Assembly: GCA_026692885.1 (NCBI GenBank)
Contig: JAPLNJ010000556.1
Coordinates: 1 to 20,642 of the forward strand
Direction: 5' to 3'
DNA length: 20,642 nt
From: Planctomycetota bacterium
Lineage (GTDB): Bacteria > Planctomycetota > Planctomycetia > Pirellulales > Pirellulaceae
This document shows, piece by piece, positions 6,988-14,651 of this stretch (positions are counted from its first letter, which is position 1; each line of letters opens with the position of its first letter). The notes beneath the pieces were generated by a model, which had not been told where the DNA came from, searched no databases, and was given only the letters and a program-made list of their open reading frames with translations. The position numbers and the translations under genes are program-made.

Positions 6988-9949
6988 TGGCGACGCGCGG
7001 GCGGATCGGCAGGCCCGCGATGCCGGGGAAGTCGGGGTCGCCTAACGCGCGTAATTCCTCGTCGCCCATGAACGGACAGCAGGCGTCGACCCAGGCGATC
7101 AAGCGGTGCAAGCTCAGCGGATCGACCCGCACGTCGTAGTGCTTACCGCTCGAGGCCAACTCGATCAAGCGGCTCTTGTAGGCCAGGTACTGCATCGGCC
7201 GCAAAGTGGTCAAGGCGGCGGGGTCGTTCTGGCCGTACTGGCTCTCAACCGGAATCGCCCCCGCAATCCCATAACCGGGTCGCCCGCCGCCGACCGGATT
7301 ACTCCAGCCCGCCGGCCCAACCAGCGTCAGGTAGGGCTCTTTGAAGACACTGTGTCCGGGCCGCAAGGCCAGATTGGGTTCGGCCGGGCCGGGCTCCTTG
7401 CCTTGATGGCATTGCACGCAGTAGCGGTCCAGCACCGGCTGGGCGAACCGTTCGTAGCCAATGCTCTCGATACCCCACGGCGGCGGAGACGGTTTTGTGG
7501 GCGGCCGTTGCAGGGCCAGACCGCCTTGCCGCGGCGGCGCCGTGCTGTGCCCTTCGTGGCACCCGACGCACCCGCGCTGCTCGCGGGGCATCAAGCCGGT
7601 GAAGCTGCGCATTGTGTGGACACAACGCCGGTCGGCATCCAAAAGTTGGAAAAACAACGTGCGGCCGGCTGGAGCTTCGAAGTACACCGATCCGTCGGAC
7701 TCGACAGGTACTTCGGACAGGATGCGCTTCACGCCCTCCTCCTGGACGATCGAGACCGGCGGGCCGGAGTTGCGATAGGTCTTGTTCCAGGTCGAGTACG
7801 TCTTGTAGTCCAGCTGGAACACCCGCAGGTAACGGACCAAACCCCGCGGCAATTCGGGCACGCCTTGGTACACGTCGGCGCTGAAGAAGACGCCGGGTTC
7901 CACGGGCCGGCGGTCCTTTCCCGTGCCCGGCCAAGCCACGCGATCCAACTGTCGCGGCGGGACTGGCCGCGGCTTCACGGGCATCGCGTGCCAGATATTG
8001 TGGACGCCTTCATAGATCAACTCCCGGTTGCCGTGCACGTCCATCAGGTACAGCCGGAACTTGTCCCCGACACCGCGCGCGGAGACGAGTAAATCCTCTG
8101 CCGACAGCGGATAGGCCGTCTTGTATCCGGTGAAGCGGCCTGCGGCGTGGTAGTCGGCTGCTTCCGGCCGGTCCTCCGGCGGAAGACTGACTTCCGGCCA
8201 ACGTAGATCGGCGGTGACTTTCGTCAGGCCGTGCGGATAGTCGCGGCCCTGGTCGGGGTCGACGATGCCGATCGAGCCCGACCACCAATCGTGATGGCCC
8301 ACGCCGGAGAACATCACGCGGCGGCTGCCGGGGATTGGGCGCGGCTCGGACAGATGATCCGGCCAGATCGACTGGTTGCCCCAGAAGTGCGCCGTGCCGG
8401 TGCCGTCCTGGTTAGTCGTCCACAGCTTCTGTAGCCGCCAGAGCGGTTTGTCCGAGTACTCCCAACGGGAATAGACCACGCGCCCGTCGTTCAACAGCGC
8501 GGGGACAAAATCCGGCTCGCCGTTATAGCTGGTCAGATACACATTGTCGCCGTCGGCATCGCAGCGGGCCAGGATGTACGAGTAGATGAACGGCCCGCAG
8601 CGGACATAGGAGTTACCGCGCGTCGTGGTGAACAGGAGATGACCATCGGGCAGGTAGATCGGATCGATATCGTCGTACTCGCTGTCGGTCAGCTGCCGCA
8701 GCCCTGTGCCGTCGAAGTTCAACTCGTAGAGGTGAAAGCTCTTTTCGTCGTGGGGCTTGAAACAGAACAGCACCCGGCGGGCATCGAACGACAGATCGGG
8801 CCGCCAGAAACTGCCGGGCCTGTCCGGTGCCAGTTGGCGGAGTTGGCCACCGGGATGAAGTCCGTCCAGCACCAGCAACCGGCCGCCGGGAACCGCCATG
8901 ATGCCCATCCGATGGATCGCTTCGTGCCGGGACTCCGGCCCCTGCGGCAGCGGCTGATCGATGAACAGTAACTGCGTAAAGTCGAGCACCGGATGTTTGA
9001 ACTGGATGTTCCGTTTGATTTGCCGCACGGAACAATAGAGTTCCTTGACGGCCGGCGATTCGCCGGCATAGGCGGCCAGGGGATCGTCCTGCACGTCGGC
9101 CTCCAGTCCCGCGATCTTCCCCCACGGTCCTCCGCCGAAGGCCGCGGCGACAGTCGCTGTTTTCCAGGCGGCGTCGTCGAAAGCGGCCTGCTCCCACTGC
9201 GGGCGCAACTCTTTTTCGGCGCGCCAGGATCCATCGGAGACCAGGATCCGTTGCTGGCCGTCGGCCAGCGTCACGGTCAGGCGAGCAATTAATCCGGCGG
9301 GATTCTTGCTGGGTGCGGGCCGGTTCTCCGCGCGCACAGCCAGCACATTTCCGCCGGCCTTGAGTAGCGGCCCGACCGCGAACACGGCGGTCCGTTGCCA
9401 AGTCTCGTGGGCGCCGACGCGGGTGCCGTTAACAAACGCCTCGCAGGCGTCGTCAGCCGCCACGCGCAACTCGGCCGTACGCACACCCGCCGGTAATTCG
9501 AAGCGGCAGCGGAAGAATCGCGTCGCCGCCGGAGCGTCTTCTGTCGCGATGCCCTCCGGATACCAGATCCAACTCGGCACCGCCTCGGCCGTCTGAGACG
9601 TCGGTGCCGGGACGGACGTCTCGGGGAGTTCGCCCAAACGTTTTTGCAGAGCGTCCAAGACTCTCAGTTCGGCTGACAGATCCGGCGTGGGCTGCTGGCG
9701 ACCGATGCGCTCGGCCAACGTTCGGGCCCAGCCGATTTCCTGAGCGGTCCGCGACCGCAGCGGCTCGCCCATGGCTTGAAACAGCCAATCGCGCTGGAGT
9801 GCCTGCGTCGCCTCCTCGGCCGTCAACATGCGCGTTTCCGGTGTCCGCAAGTCGCCAGACTGGGGCGGCACTGCCGACACGGGACTCACGATAAGCCACA
9901 CGGCCACAGCAGGCATGAGCAACGAAGTCTGGGAACATCGCACAAGCAT
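6962..9949 (-). CDS. HzsA-related dihaem protein with propeller domain
   Basis: This 995-residue exported protein is related to the alpha subunit of hydrazine synthase (HzsA-related family), which is widespread in planctomycetes that do not do anammox. The signal peptide covers residues 1-26. Residues about 125-260 look like a galactose-binding-like beta-sandwich (WIWYPEG, FFRCRFELP, AFVNGTRVG, NVLAVRAENR). Residues about 345-700 contain PD40/WD40-like blades (RPDLSFDARRVLF, IDPIYLPDGHLLF). Two CxxCH haem-c motifs follow, CVGCH at 794 and CVQCH at 844. AAGGAG lies 7 nt before the ATG at 9949. It probably acts in the periplasm as a redox or electron-transfer protein, possibly in polysaccharide breakdown given the sugar-binding-like domain. 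Hydrazine synthesis itself is unlikely without HzsB/C. Its last codons lie in a duplicated segment. Confidence 0.88.
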   Translation of the reverse strand: MLVRCSQTSLLMPAVAVWLIVSPVSAVPPQSGDLRTPETRMLTAEEATQALQRDWLFQAMGEPLRSRTAQEIGWARTLAERIGRQQPTPDLSAELRVLDALQKRLGELPETSVPAPTSQTAEAVPSWIWYPEGIATEDAPAATRFFRCRFELPAGVRTAELRVAADDACEAFVNGTRVGAHETWQRTAVFAVGPLLKAGGNVLAVRAENRPAPSKNPAGLIARLTVTLADGQQRILVSDGSWRAEKELRPQWEQAAFDDAAWKTATVAAAFGGGPWGKIAGLEADVQDDPLAAYAGESPAVKELYCSVRQIKRNIQFKHPVLDFTQLLFIDQPLPQGPESRHEAIHRMGIMAVPGGRLLVLDGLHPGGQLRQLAPDRPGSFWRPDLSFDARRVLFCFKPHDEKSFHLYELNFDGTGLRQLTDSEYDDIDPIYLPDGHLLFTTTRGNSYVRCGPFIYSYILARCDADGDNVYLTSYNGEPDFVPALLNDGRVVYSRWEYSDKPLWRLQKLWTTNQDGTGTAHFWGNQSIWPDHLSEPRPIPGSRRVMFSGVGHHDWWSGSIGIVDPDQGRDYPHGLTKVTADLRWPEVSLPPEDRPEAADYHAAGRFTGYKTAYPLSAEDLLVSARGVGDKFRLYLMDVHGNRELIYEGVHNIWHAMPVKPRPVPPRQLDRVAWPGTGKDRRPVEPGVFFSADVYQGVPELPRGLVRYLRVFQLDYKTYSTWNKTYRNSGPPVSIVQEEGVKRILSEVPVESDGSVYFEAPAGRTLFFQLLDADRRCVHTMRSFTGLMPREQRGCVGCHEGHSTAPPRQGGLALQRPPTKPSPPPWGIESIGYERFAQPVLDRYCVQCHQGKEPGPAEPNLALRPGHSVFKEPYLTLVGPAGWSNPVGGGRPGYGIAGAIPVESQYGQNDPAALTTLRPMQYLAYKSRLIELASSGKHYDVRVDPLSLHRLIAWVDACCPFMGDEELRALGDPDFPGIAGLPIRPRVATAPVIERP

Positions 9950-10040
9950 GGCCGTTCTCCTTGGGGACGACTTCCCCCGATGGGACTCACCTTATGGGTA
10001 GTTGGCAATCTATCAGTCGACGACCAGCGAGTCAATTATC

Positions 10041-10068
10041 GGGACCGGGCGATCGGGACCGGGCGATC
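10041..10068. repeat. Tandem 14-bp repeat in the 9950-10139 gap
   Basis: The unit GGGACCGGGCGATC occurs twice in direct succession (10041-10054 and 10055-10068). It sits between the start of the HzsA-related gene and the stop of the UroD-family gene, so it could be part of the upstream regulatory region of the former. No clear promoter boxes are recognisable. The rest of this 190-bp gap shows no gene. Confidence 0.6.
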
Positions 10069-10139
10069 AGCACAGCTCCAGCCGTCGCGGACGGAGTACA
10101 GATTCATCCTACGGGTCTTGGTCTTTCTTGCGGGCTGCT

Positions 10140-11303
10140 TCACGTCGACTGGCTGTGGGTGGCCTCGAACAAGGCGGCCAGGTTCTCCAACGGGATGTCT
10201 GGGGTCAGGACGTTGGCGGGTCCGACAATGTAGCCGCCGCCAAACCGTCGCCCCAGCTGCTCGATCAACCGCTGGACCGCGTCGCGGACCTGCGCGGGTG
10301 TACCCAGTGCGAGCAGCTGCTGCAGATCAACCGCCCCAGCAAAAGAGACTCGCCCGCCAAATCGCCGCACAAGTTGGGCGGTGTCCATGGCACCGGGCTG
10401 CACCGGATCGAGGACGTCCATCCCGATCTCGATCAGGTCGCCGACAAGGTCCAGCACGTTGCCGCAACTGTGAAAAATCACGCGCATGCCCCACCGATGA
10501 ATCTCGGCGAACAGGTCGGCATAATGCTCCTTGAAGAAGTCACGCCACATGGCCGGCGAGATCATCAAGGCCGTCTGGCTGCCCCAATCATCGGTCAAGA
10601 AGACCGCGTCGGCGCCGAGCTGTCCCCAGCCGCGGATCAATTCTTTGACGTAGACCGCCAGTGCCGCAATCAACCGGCGGACTTCGGCTCCGTTCGTGTA
10701 GAAATCAGTGAACGCCTGGTGCATGCCTCGCAACGCGTGCAACCGCTCGAACAGGGCCAGGTGAATCGTGCCGACGCAGTAGCGAGTCGCCCCGTGCCGG
10801 GACAGAACCGCCGCGCCCGCGTCCAGCCGTCCGGGGGCGTGCGCATTGGGGAAGCGATGTTCGAGGTAATCGTCCAATTCGGTCCATTCCCGCAGCGGAT
10901 AGTCGACCGGCGTGGCCCCGCAACCGCCGGACGCATGGGACCACGTCGTGCCCCACTCGTCGACCCATTGTGCGTCGCGGATCGCCACCTCGACGGGATT
11001 GATGCGGGGACTGCGATCCGGTGGTTGATGGCCGATCCACAGGTCGTACGGCACGACCCGGATGATGTCGTCCGGATATTGGCAAAACAAATCGGCCAGA
11101 GCATCGCCGTAACGCAGGATGATATCGGGCGACAGCCGCTTGATCCACACCGGGCAGCGGCCTGTGCCTTGGCGGCGTAGCGATTGCCGCACCCAGGTCT
11201 TGCTGGGCGGGGCCGCTTGTTGGGCAGCACTGACCCGTGCTTCAAAGCGGGCCAGGGCGTCTTCCATTTCGGCGATTGTAAGCGAGTGATAGTCGTTAAT
11301 CAT
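10140..11303 (-). CDS. Uroporphyrinogen decarboxylase (UroD) family protein
   Basis: This 387-residue cytoplasmic protein has the UroD/MtaA-type barrel fold. Diagnostic parts are GADAVFLTDDWGSQ (about 230-243), ISPAMWRDFFKEHYADL (248-264), the FHSCGNV block (277-283) whose His and Cys bind metal in the methyltransferase branch, and a C-terminal GGYIVGPANVLTPDIPLENL. The presence of His-x-Cys and the non-canonical N-terminus argue for the cobalamin-dependent methyltransferase or uncharacterised branch rather than haem biosynthesis HemE. No corrinoid protein lies next to it to support this. The start at 11303 has only a weak ribosome binding site. The gene lies upstream of the HzsA-related gene on the same strand, but with its own 190-bp gap. 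Confidence 0.87.
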   Translation of the reverse strand: MINDYHSLTIAEMEDALARFEARVSAAQQAAPPSKTWVRQSLRRQGTGRCPVWIKRLSPDIILRYGDALADLFCQYPDDIIRVVPYDLWIGHQPPDRSPRINPVEVAIRDAQWVDEWGTTWSHASGGCGATPVDYPLREWTELDDYLEHRFPNAHAPGRLDAGAAVLSRHGATRYCVGTIHLALFERLHALRGMHQAFTDFYTNGAEVRRLIAALAVYVKELIRGWGQLGADAVFLTDDWGSQTALMISPAMWRDFFKEHYADLFAEIHRWGMRVIFHSCGNVLDLVGDLIEIGMDVLDPVQPGAMDTAQLVRRFGGRVSFAGAVDLQQLLALGTPAQVRDAVQRLIEQLGRRFGGGYIVGPANVLTPDIPLENLAALFEATHSQST

Positions 11304-11416
11304 CGGCCATCAGCATATTCGGCGGCGGCGATGGATGCGAGACCAGTTCCCCTAACCCGGTGAGCTTGCGGTCGGACTAGCTACGTCCGTAGAATCAACG
11401 GGAACACAGGTGGTAG

Positions 11417-11436
11417 GTCAGGCTTTCCAGCCTGAC
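11417..11436. repeat. Short hairpin, GTCAGGCT arms
   Basis: A perfect 8-bp stem (11417-11424 with 11429-11436) surrounds a TTCC loop, preceded by GGTAG and followed by TTGCCTGACC, a further partial copy of the arm. It is the first of three unrelated palindromes packed into 11304-11718, a 415-bp stretch with no recognisable gene. Confidence 0.65.
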
Positions 11437-11461
11437 GTTGCCTGACCGAATTTGATTTCCC

Positions 11462-11543
11462 CGTAGCATGGCTCTCCAGAGCCATGTAGTCTTCCTTGGG
11501 ATTTCGCGACGAACTGCACACGGCTCTGGAGAGCCATGCTACG
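11462..11543. repeat. 22-bp perfect inverted repeat, CGTAGCATGG ends
   Basis: The left arm (11462-11483) and right arm (11522-11543) are exact reverse complements separated by 38 bp. Each arm itself contains a self-complementary part (GGCTCTCCAGAGCC), so each can fold alone or pair with the other. The ends are CGTAGCATGG and CCATGCTACG. Confidence 0.75.
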
Positions 11544-11582
11544 AAAGCATCACAGCCGCGGAGAGGTTGCAAAAAATTTGTA

Positions 11583-11665
11583 GGGTGGGCCAAGTACTCG
11601 CGGCCCACCAGCGAAAGCAATGCCGTTTCCTTAGAATTTGTGGGCCGCGAGTACTTGGCCCACCC
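11583..11665. repeat. 26-bp perfect inverted repeat, GGGTGGGCC ends
   Basis: The left arm (11583-11608) and right arm (11640-11665) are exact reverse complements separated by 31 bp. The left arm is preceded by GTA, so the element begins GTAGGGTGGGC. It is only 40 bp from the previous palindrome and unrelated to it in core sequence. Perfect arm identity suggests recent arrival or selection on the fold. Confidence 0.75.
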
Positions 11666-11718
11666 AACTGTGAATTGTGTTCGCATTTTCTTTCACAGCC
11701 GCGAAGCGTGAATCGCAC

Positions 11719-11856
11719 ATGTCGACACTCAGCACCGCACTCATCAGCACGGAAGACGCCTATACGATGCTCGGCAGCTTCGCTAGGAACGTGCACAAAT
11801 CCGTTCGTCGCGAGTTTCGAAAACTGGTGGCTGCGGCCCGCGAGGAACTCCGGTAA
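11719..11856 (+). CDS. Possible 45-residue basic protein
   Basis: This short frame runs from ATG at 11719 to TAA at 11856. It encodes a helix-prone basic peptide with a C-terminal half rich in Arg and Lys (FARNVHKSVRREFRKLV). I recognise no family. There is no good ribosome binding site, and it follows the repeat cluster directly, so it may be chance or the remnant of a longer gene. The 75 bp between it and the next gene are empty. Confidence 0.25.
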   Translation: MSTLSTALISTEDAYTMLGSFARNVHKSVRREFRKLVAAAREELR

Positions 11857-11931
11857 TTCTCCAACGTCAATTCTCACCATCGACACCCGACGGGCGAACA
11901 ACGTTTACTCAAACCAAAAGGAACGTCAAGC

Positions 11932-12990
11932 ATGGAACGAAGAACCTTTCTGAAGGCTGTGGGCGGGGCTACGGGTGGATTGGCGCTCGGAGTCGATTCG
12001 CTGTTGAGCGGCGATGCGGCGGGCCCCGAAGTCGAGCGGGTGGCTGGCCTGCCGCGGCGCGTCCTGGGCCGCACTGGGCAGAAACTATCGGTCGTGGGCT
12101 TTCCCGGCCTGGCGCTGATCCATCACGATCAGCCCCAGTGTACGGAGAGCCTGCATGCGGCGCTGGACCGAGGCGTGAACTACTTCGACGTGGCGCCGGC
12201 CTACGGCAACGGCCAATGCGAGACCAAAATGGGGATCGGCCTGCAAGGTCTCGACCGTAGCCGCTACTTCCTGGCCTGCAAGACCAAACAGCGCGACCAA
12301 GCCGGTGCCCGCGAAGATCTGGAGCGCTCGCTCAAGCTGCTCAAGACCGATCACTTCGATCTCTACCAGTTGCACCACCTGAGTCGTGGCGAGTCAGCTC
12401 AGCAAAGCTTAGGGGCGGGCGGGGCCATCGAGACGTTGCTGAAGGCCAAGGAGGAAGGCAAGATCAGATACCTGGGCTTCTCGGCGCACACCAGCAAGGC
12501 GGCGCTCGCGGCGCTGCGGGGCTTCCGCTTCGACACCGCGATGTTCCCGATCAACTTTGTGGAACTGCTGCGGTTCGGGTGGGGCCAGGATGTGCTGGAA
12601 CTGGCTCGGCAACAGGGCGTGGCCGTGCTGGCCATCAAGTCGCTGTCGCGTGGCTTGTGGCCCAAGGGCCTGGAGCAGACGCGCAAGTGGTGGTATCGCT
12701 CGATGGAAGACCAGGCCGACGTCGATCTGGCCGTGCGGTTCACGCTCTCCCAACCGGGCGTGGTGGCTGCCATTCCGCCGTCGTTCCTGGACCTGCTGGA
12801 CAAGACCATTGAGGCGGGCAAGACCTTTCGCCCGATCCTGCCAGCCGAAATGGAGCGTTTGCGCGAGATTGCCGCTGCGAGCGACTCCGTCTTCCAGAAG
12901 GAAGAGGCGGTGGCGCACTGGCAGCATGCCCCGCGCGGGCGACTGTTTCCCGGCTGTCCGCACGAGGGCGAGGCGGGCATGTGGACCTGA
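11932..12990 (+). CDS. Tat-exported aldo/keto reductase
   Basis: This is a 352-residue aldo/keto reductase with a twin-arginine-type leader (RRTFLK at residues 3-8, hydrophobic to about 30), so it is probably exported folded with its cofactor. The catalytic tetrad is visible: Asp86 in NYFDVA, Tyr91, Lys117 in ACKTK, and His148 in YQLHH. The NADPH-binding side follows later (AIKSLSRG, then the segment with AAIPPS). The C-terminus (from about 325: EAVAHWQHA, FPGCPHEG) is an extension found in planctomycete homologues, with Cys and His residues of unknown role. AAGGA lies about 9 nt before the ATG. The gene stands alone between the palindrome cluster and the toxin-antitoxin remnant; the substrate is unknown. 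Confidence 0.9.
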   Translation: MERRTFLKAVGGATGGLALGVDSLLSGDAAGPEVERVAGLPRRVLGRTGQKLSVVGFPGLALIHHDQPQCTESLHAALDRGVNYFDVAPAYGNGQCETKMGIGLQGLDRSRYFLACKTKQRDQAGAREDLERSLKLLKTDHFDLYQLHHLSRGESAQQSLGAGGAIETLLKAKEEGKIRYLGFSAHTSKAALAALRGFRFDTAMFPINFVELLRFGWGQDVLELARQQGVAVLAIKSLSRGLWPKGLEQTRKWWYRSMEDQADVDLAVRFTLSQPGVVAAIPPSFLDLLDKTIEAGKTFRPILPAEMERLREIAAASDSVFQKEEAVAHWQHAPRGRLFPGCPHEGEAGMWT

Positions 12991-13018
12991 AGTGCGCTGC
13001 GGCCAGGGTTGCCAGCCC

Positions 13019-13060
13019 AGGAAGGCAACGAAAAACGAGGCTCGGCACTACCGCAGGTGA
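13019..13060 (+). pseudogene. Relic C-terminus of a BrnT-type toxin
   Basis: The frame ending in TGA at 13058-13060 reads RKATKNEARHYRR, which resembles the conserved C-terminal tail of BrnT toxins (SARKAT followed by an Arg/Lys/Glu-rich end). It stops 3 bp before the BrnA antitoxin start, exactly where a BrnT stop would be. Upstream of residue R the frame is not BrnT-like, and the aldo/keto reductase ends at 12990. All but about 13 residues of the toxin have therefore been lost. The match is short, so this call rests heavily on position. Confidence 0.5.
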
Positions 13061-13063
13061 AAC

Positions 13064-13282
13064 ATGAAAGACGAATACGATCTCTCCAAAATGAAGTCAC
13101 GGCCAAATCCCTATGCCAAGCGGTTGAAGAAGCAAATCACACTTCGGATCAGCGAAGATGTGATCGAATACTTCAAGAAGGAAGCGGCAGAAACCGGCGT
13201 TCCGTATCAGAGCCTGATCAACCTCTATCTCTGGGATTGCGTCGCTTCGGAGCGAAAGCTGCGTCTGCAGTGGGTCTCCTGA
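13064..13282 (+). CDS. BrnA/CopG-type antitoxin (orphan)
   Basis: This 72-residue ribbon-helix-helix antitoxin has an N-terminal DEYDLSKMKSRPNPYAKRLK segment, typical of antitoxins paired with BrnT toxins. The DNA-binding strand and helices are KQITLRISEDVIEYFKKEA, then TGVPYQSLINLYL. AGGTG lies 5 nt before the ATG and overlaps the last codons of the toxin relic, as expected for a coupled pair. With the toxin reduced to its tail, the antitoxin is an orphan. It may persist as neutral leftover or to neutralise a related toxin elsewhere in the genome. Confidence 0.75.
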   Translation: MKDEYDLSKMKSRPNPYAKRLKKQITLRISEDVIEYFKKEAAETGVPYQSLINLYLWDCVASERKLRLQWVS

Positions 13283-13285
13283 ATG

Positions 13286-13392
13286 CTACATCCCCTGCAA
13301 CCAGCGCGGCGCGCGGCTTCGGCCGCCAAGTTCTCCGCCCGTCCGGCGGCGTGATTTAACCAGCGGCCCAAATTCAGCACCGTGTCCACCTG
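13286..13392 (-). pseudogene. REP-associated transposase, C-terminal piece
   Basis: On the minus strand the frame reads VDTVLNLGRWLNHAAGRAEN, continuing with LAAEAARR, then a frame slip of 2 nt to WLQGM and stop. This matches the C-terminal region of planctomycete REP-associated (IS200-like, Y1) transposases, where a block of the form GRWF-RAAG-LAEEA-RRG-WLQG is common. No catalytic part is attached. Other pieces of the same family lie at 13853-14439 and 14947-15075. Family recognition is from memory of the motif. Confidence 0.5.
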
Positions 13393-13699
13393 CCGTTCGT
13401 GAGCTGGCTCCTCCAACGTCTGCCGAACCGGTCGAAGCAGGAGATCGAGAAGATGCTAATCGGCGGGACAGGACATCCTCAAGATCGGCGAGGAGCGAGG
13501 GCTCAAAATCGGCGAGGAACGGGGACTTGCCGAGGCTGCAGTCGTCGTGCTCGAGGCCAAGCGGGGACGGCTGACGAAGTCCCTGCGGCAGAGGCTCCAG
13601 ACGTTGGGTGCCAAGCAACTGCGTCAGCTGCTTGCGGATGCCATCCCCTGGGAGTCCCTCGACCTGTTGGAGGCTTGGCTGGCGGCGCACGGCAAGTGA
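13378..13699 (+). pseudogene. Rpn/DUF4351-like nuclease, frameshifted C-terminal remnant
   Basis: Two frames together resemble the C-terminal half of Rpn-family (PD-(D/E)XK, transposase-like) nucleases. The first frame (13378 to about 13458) reads VSWLLQRLPNRSKQEIEKML. The second (from about 13460) reads DILKIGEERGLKIGEERGL, then AEAAVVVLEAKRGR and a DUF4351-like tail with LPL-type helices ending LEAWLAAHGK. The KIGEERGL unit is doubled in tandem, as is common in this family. The switch between frames loses a few residues and passes a TAA at 13457-13459. The catalytic N-terminal domain is absent, so it is inactive. Confidence 0.5.
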
Positions 13700-13814
13700 A
13701 CAGGACGGCATCCCGCCGGGTACGGGACGAAACATTCGGCACCTGTGCGTCAGTTGTTCACCGGCCGGGAAATGGGATCGGGTCTGACGTGTTCAGTTTG
13801 CGTGTCGCGGGGAT

Positions 13815-13862
13815 CAGAGTTTGAACAGTGAAGAGGACTGCCTATTCACTATTCAAGCTCTG
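13815..13862. repeat. 18-bp inverted repeat at the transposase break
   Basis: The arms at 13815-13832 and 13845-13862 match as reverse complements except for two positions, around a 12-nt loop. The right arm overlaps the point where the transposase frame (13853-14439) ends, and supplies its stop codon. It looks like a REP-type palindrome at the junction between transposase sequence and other DNA. 13700-13814 holds nothing recognisable. Confidence 0.65.
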
Positions 13863-14439
13863 ACCCTGGTCTCTACGTGCACACGGCAGGCCAGCACGGC
13901 CGCTTCGTCCAGCAATCGCTGGCACTTGGTCCGCCCTTCCCAGAACCAGCCTGTGCATCCGTCCTCGCGATTGGCTTGGCGTGCGATCGGCTCGGCCAGA
14001 CAGCGCATGAACCAGGACAGGCTCGACAGCCGCCGTCGGCGTTCGGTCAACCGTTCCTCGTCGGCCGTCAGCATCTGCAAATCGGCCGCGGTCGGCTCCT
14101 CTGGATGCCCGGCCGCAGCCTTGCGTCCCGGGAAGAAAAACCACCAGCGACGGGCGACTTCCTGGTCGGACCACTCTTGGACCACAACGGGCCGATTGCG
14201 GAGCACAACGTACAGGTGTTACTCATGACGGCAAAAGACAGGACTTCGATGCCAAACTGCCCGGCCAGGAACTCCGAACGCTGTTGTATACCGGCTTTGC
14301 GGTAATCGAAGTTCTGGCCCGTGACCGCTACCTGGCCGCAGAGGGAGGCCCGCCGCACCGTACGCTGCACCGTACGCTGCACGCAGTGATACCAAGACCG
14401 ACACGACTGGTTGTGGATCGAAGCAGGCAGCGAGTCCAA
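13853..14439 (-). pseudogene. REP-associated transposase, N-terminal and middle piece
   Basis: Read leftwards, the first frame (14439 to about 14218) includes YHCVQRTVQRTVRRASLCG and EFLAGQFGIEVLSFAVMSN. The second (to 13853) continues LYVVLRNRPVVVQEWSDQEV, then ARRWWFFFPGRK, SWFMRCLAEPIARQANREDG, and FWEGRTKCQRLLDEAAVLAC. This is the layout of planctomycete REP-associated Y1 transposases. One missing C at about 14216-14219 accounts for the frameshift, in the SNH segment next to the catalytic His. A 12-bp unit is doubled at 14356-14379, giving QRTVQRTV. The frame ends at VHVE where homologues go on to LNPVRA, so the C-terminal part is lost. Confidence 0.65.
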
Positions 14440-14520
14440 CGTGGTCGGCTTGCCGCTGGAACTACTGGCGGAGATGCTTCAGAACCTTGGACCCAGCGGT
14501 GCGGCTGTCAACAAATCGTA

Positions 14521-14564
14521 GGGCTGTGCCCACCGCAACTGTTCGTGCCTGGTGGGCACAGCCC
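14521..14564. repeat. 14-bp perfect inverted repeat, GGGCTGTGCCCACC arms
   Basis: The arms at 14521-14534 and 14551-14564 are exact reverse complements around a 16-nt loop. The element is preceded by CGTA and followed by ACCCTAC, so it again begins GTAG and ends CTAC, like the palindromes at 11462-11543 and 11583-11665. In the preceding stretch (14390-14520, plus strand) an open frame without a start reads DWLWIEAGSESNVVGLPLEL and stops at TAG; it is too short to call. Confidence 0.7.
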
Positions 14565-14651
14565 ACCCTACACCTTATGCAAGCACGTCAGACGGATGAC
14601 GTACATGCTGTTGGGAGATCGAGAGTCGTGTTGGGCGGCCGGCATGGATGT

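Noticed and set aside
6962..9949. Anammox hydrazine synthase subunit
   Set aside because: HzsA-related proteins are common in non-anammox planctomycetes, and no HzsB/C or other anammox gene is in the window.
10002..11180. 392-residue plus-strand frame opposite the UroD-family gene
   Set aside because: High GC makes long antisense frames common; the minus-strand frame has clear UroD motifs.
11411..11665. Cluster of repeats that could suggest a CRISPR array
   Set aside because: The elements are three different palindromes, not one direct repeat with regular spacers, and no cas gene is near.
13286..13735. 149-residue minus-strand frame covering the nuclease remnant
   Set aside because: Only its last few residues (WLQGM) fit the transposase tail; the rest is antisense to the nuclease-like frame and has no family resemblance.
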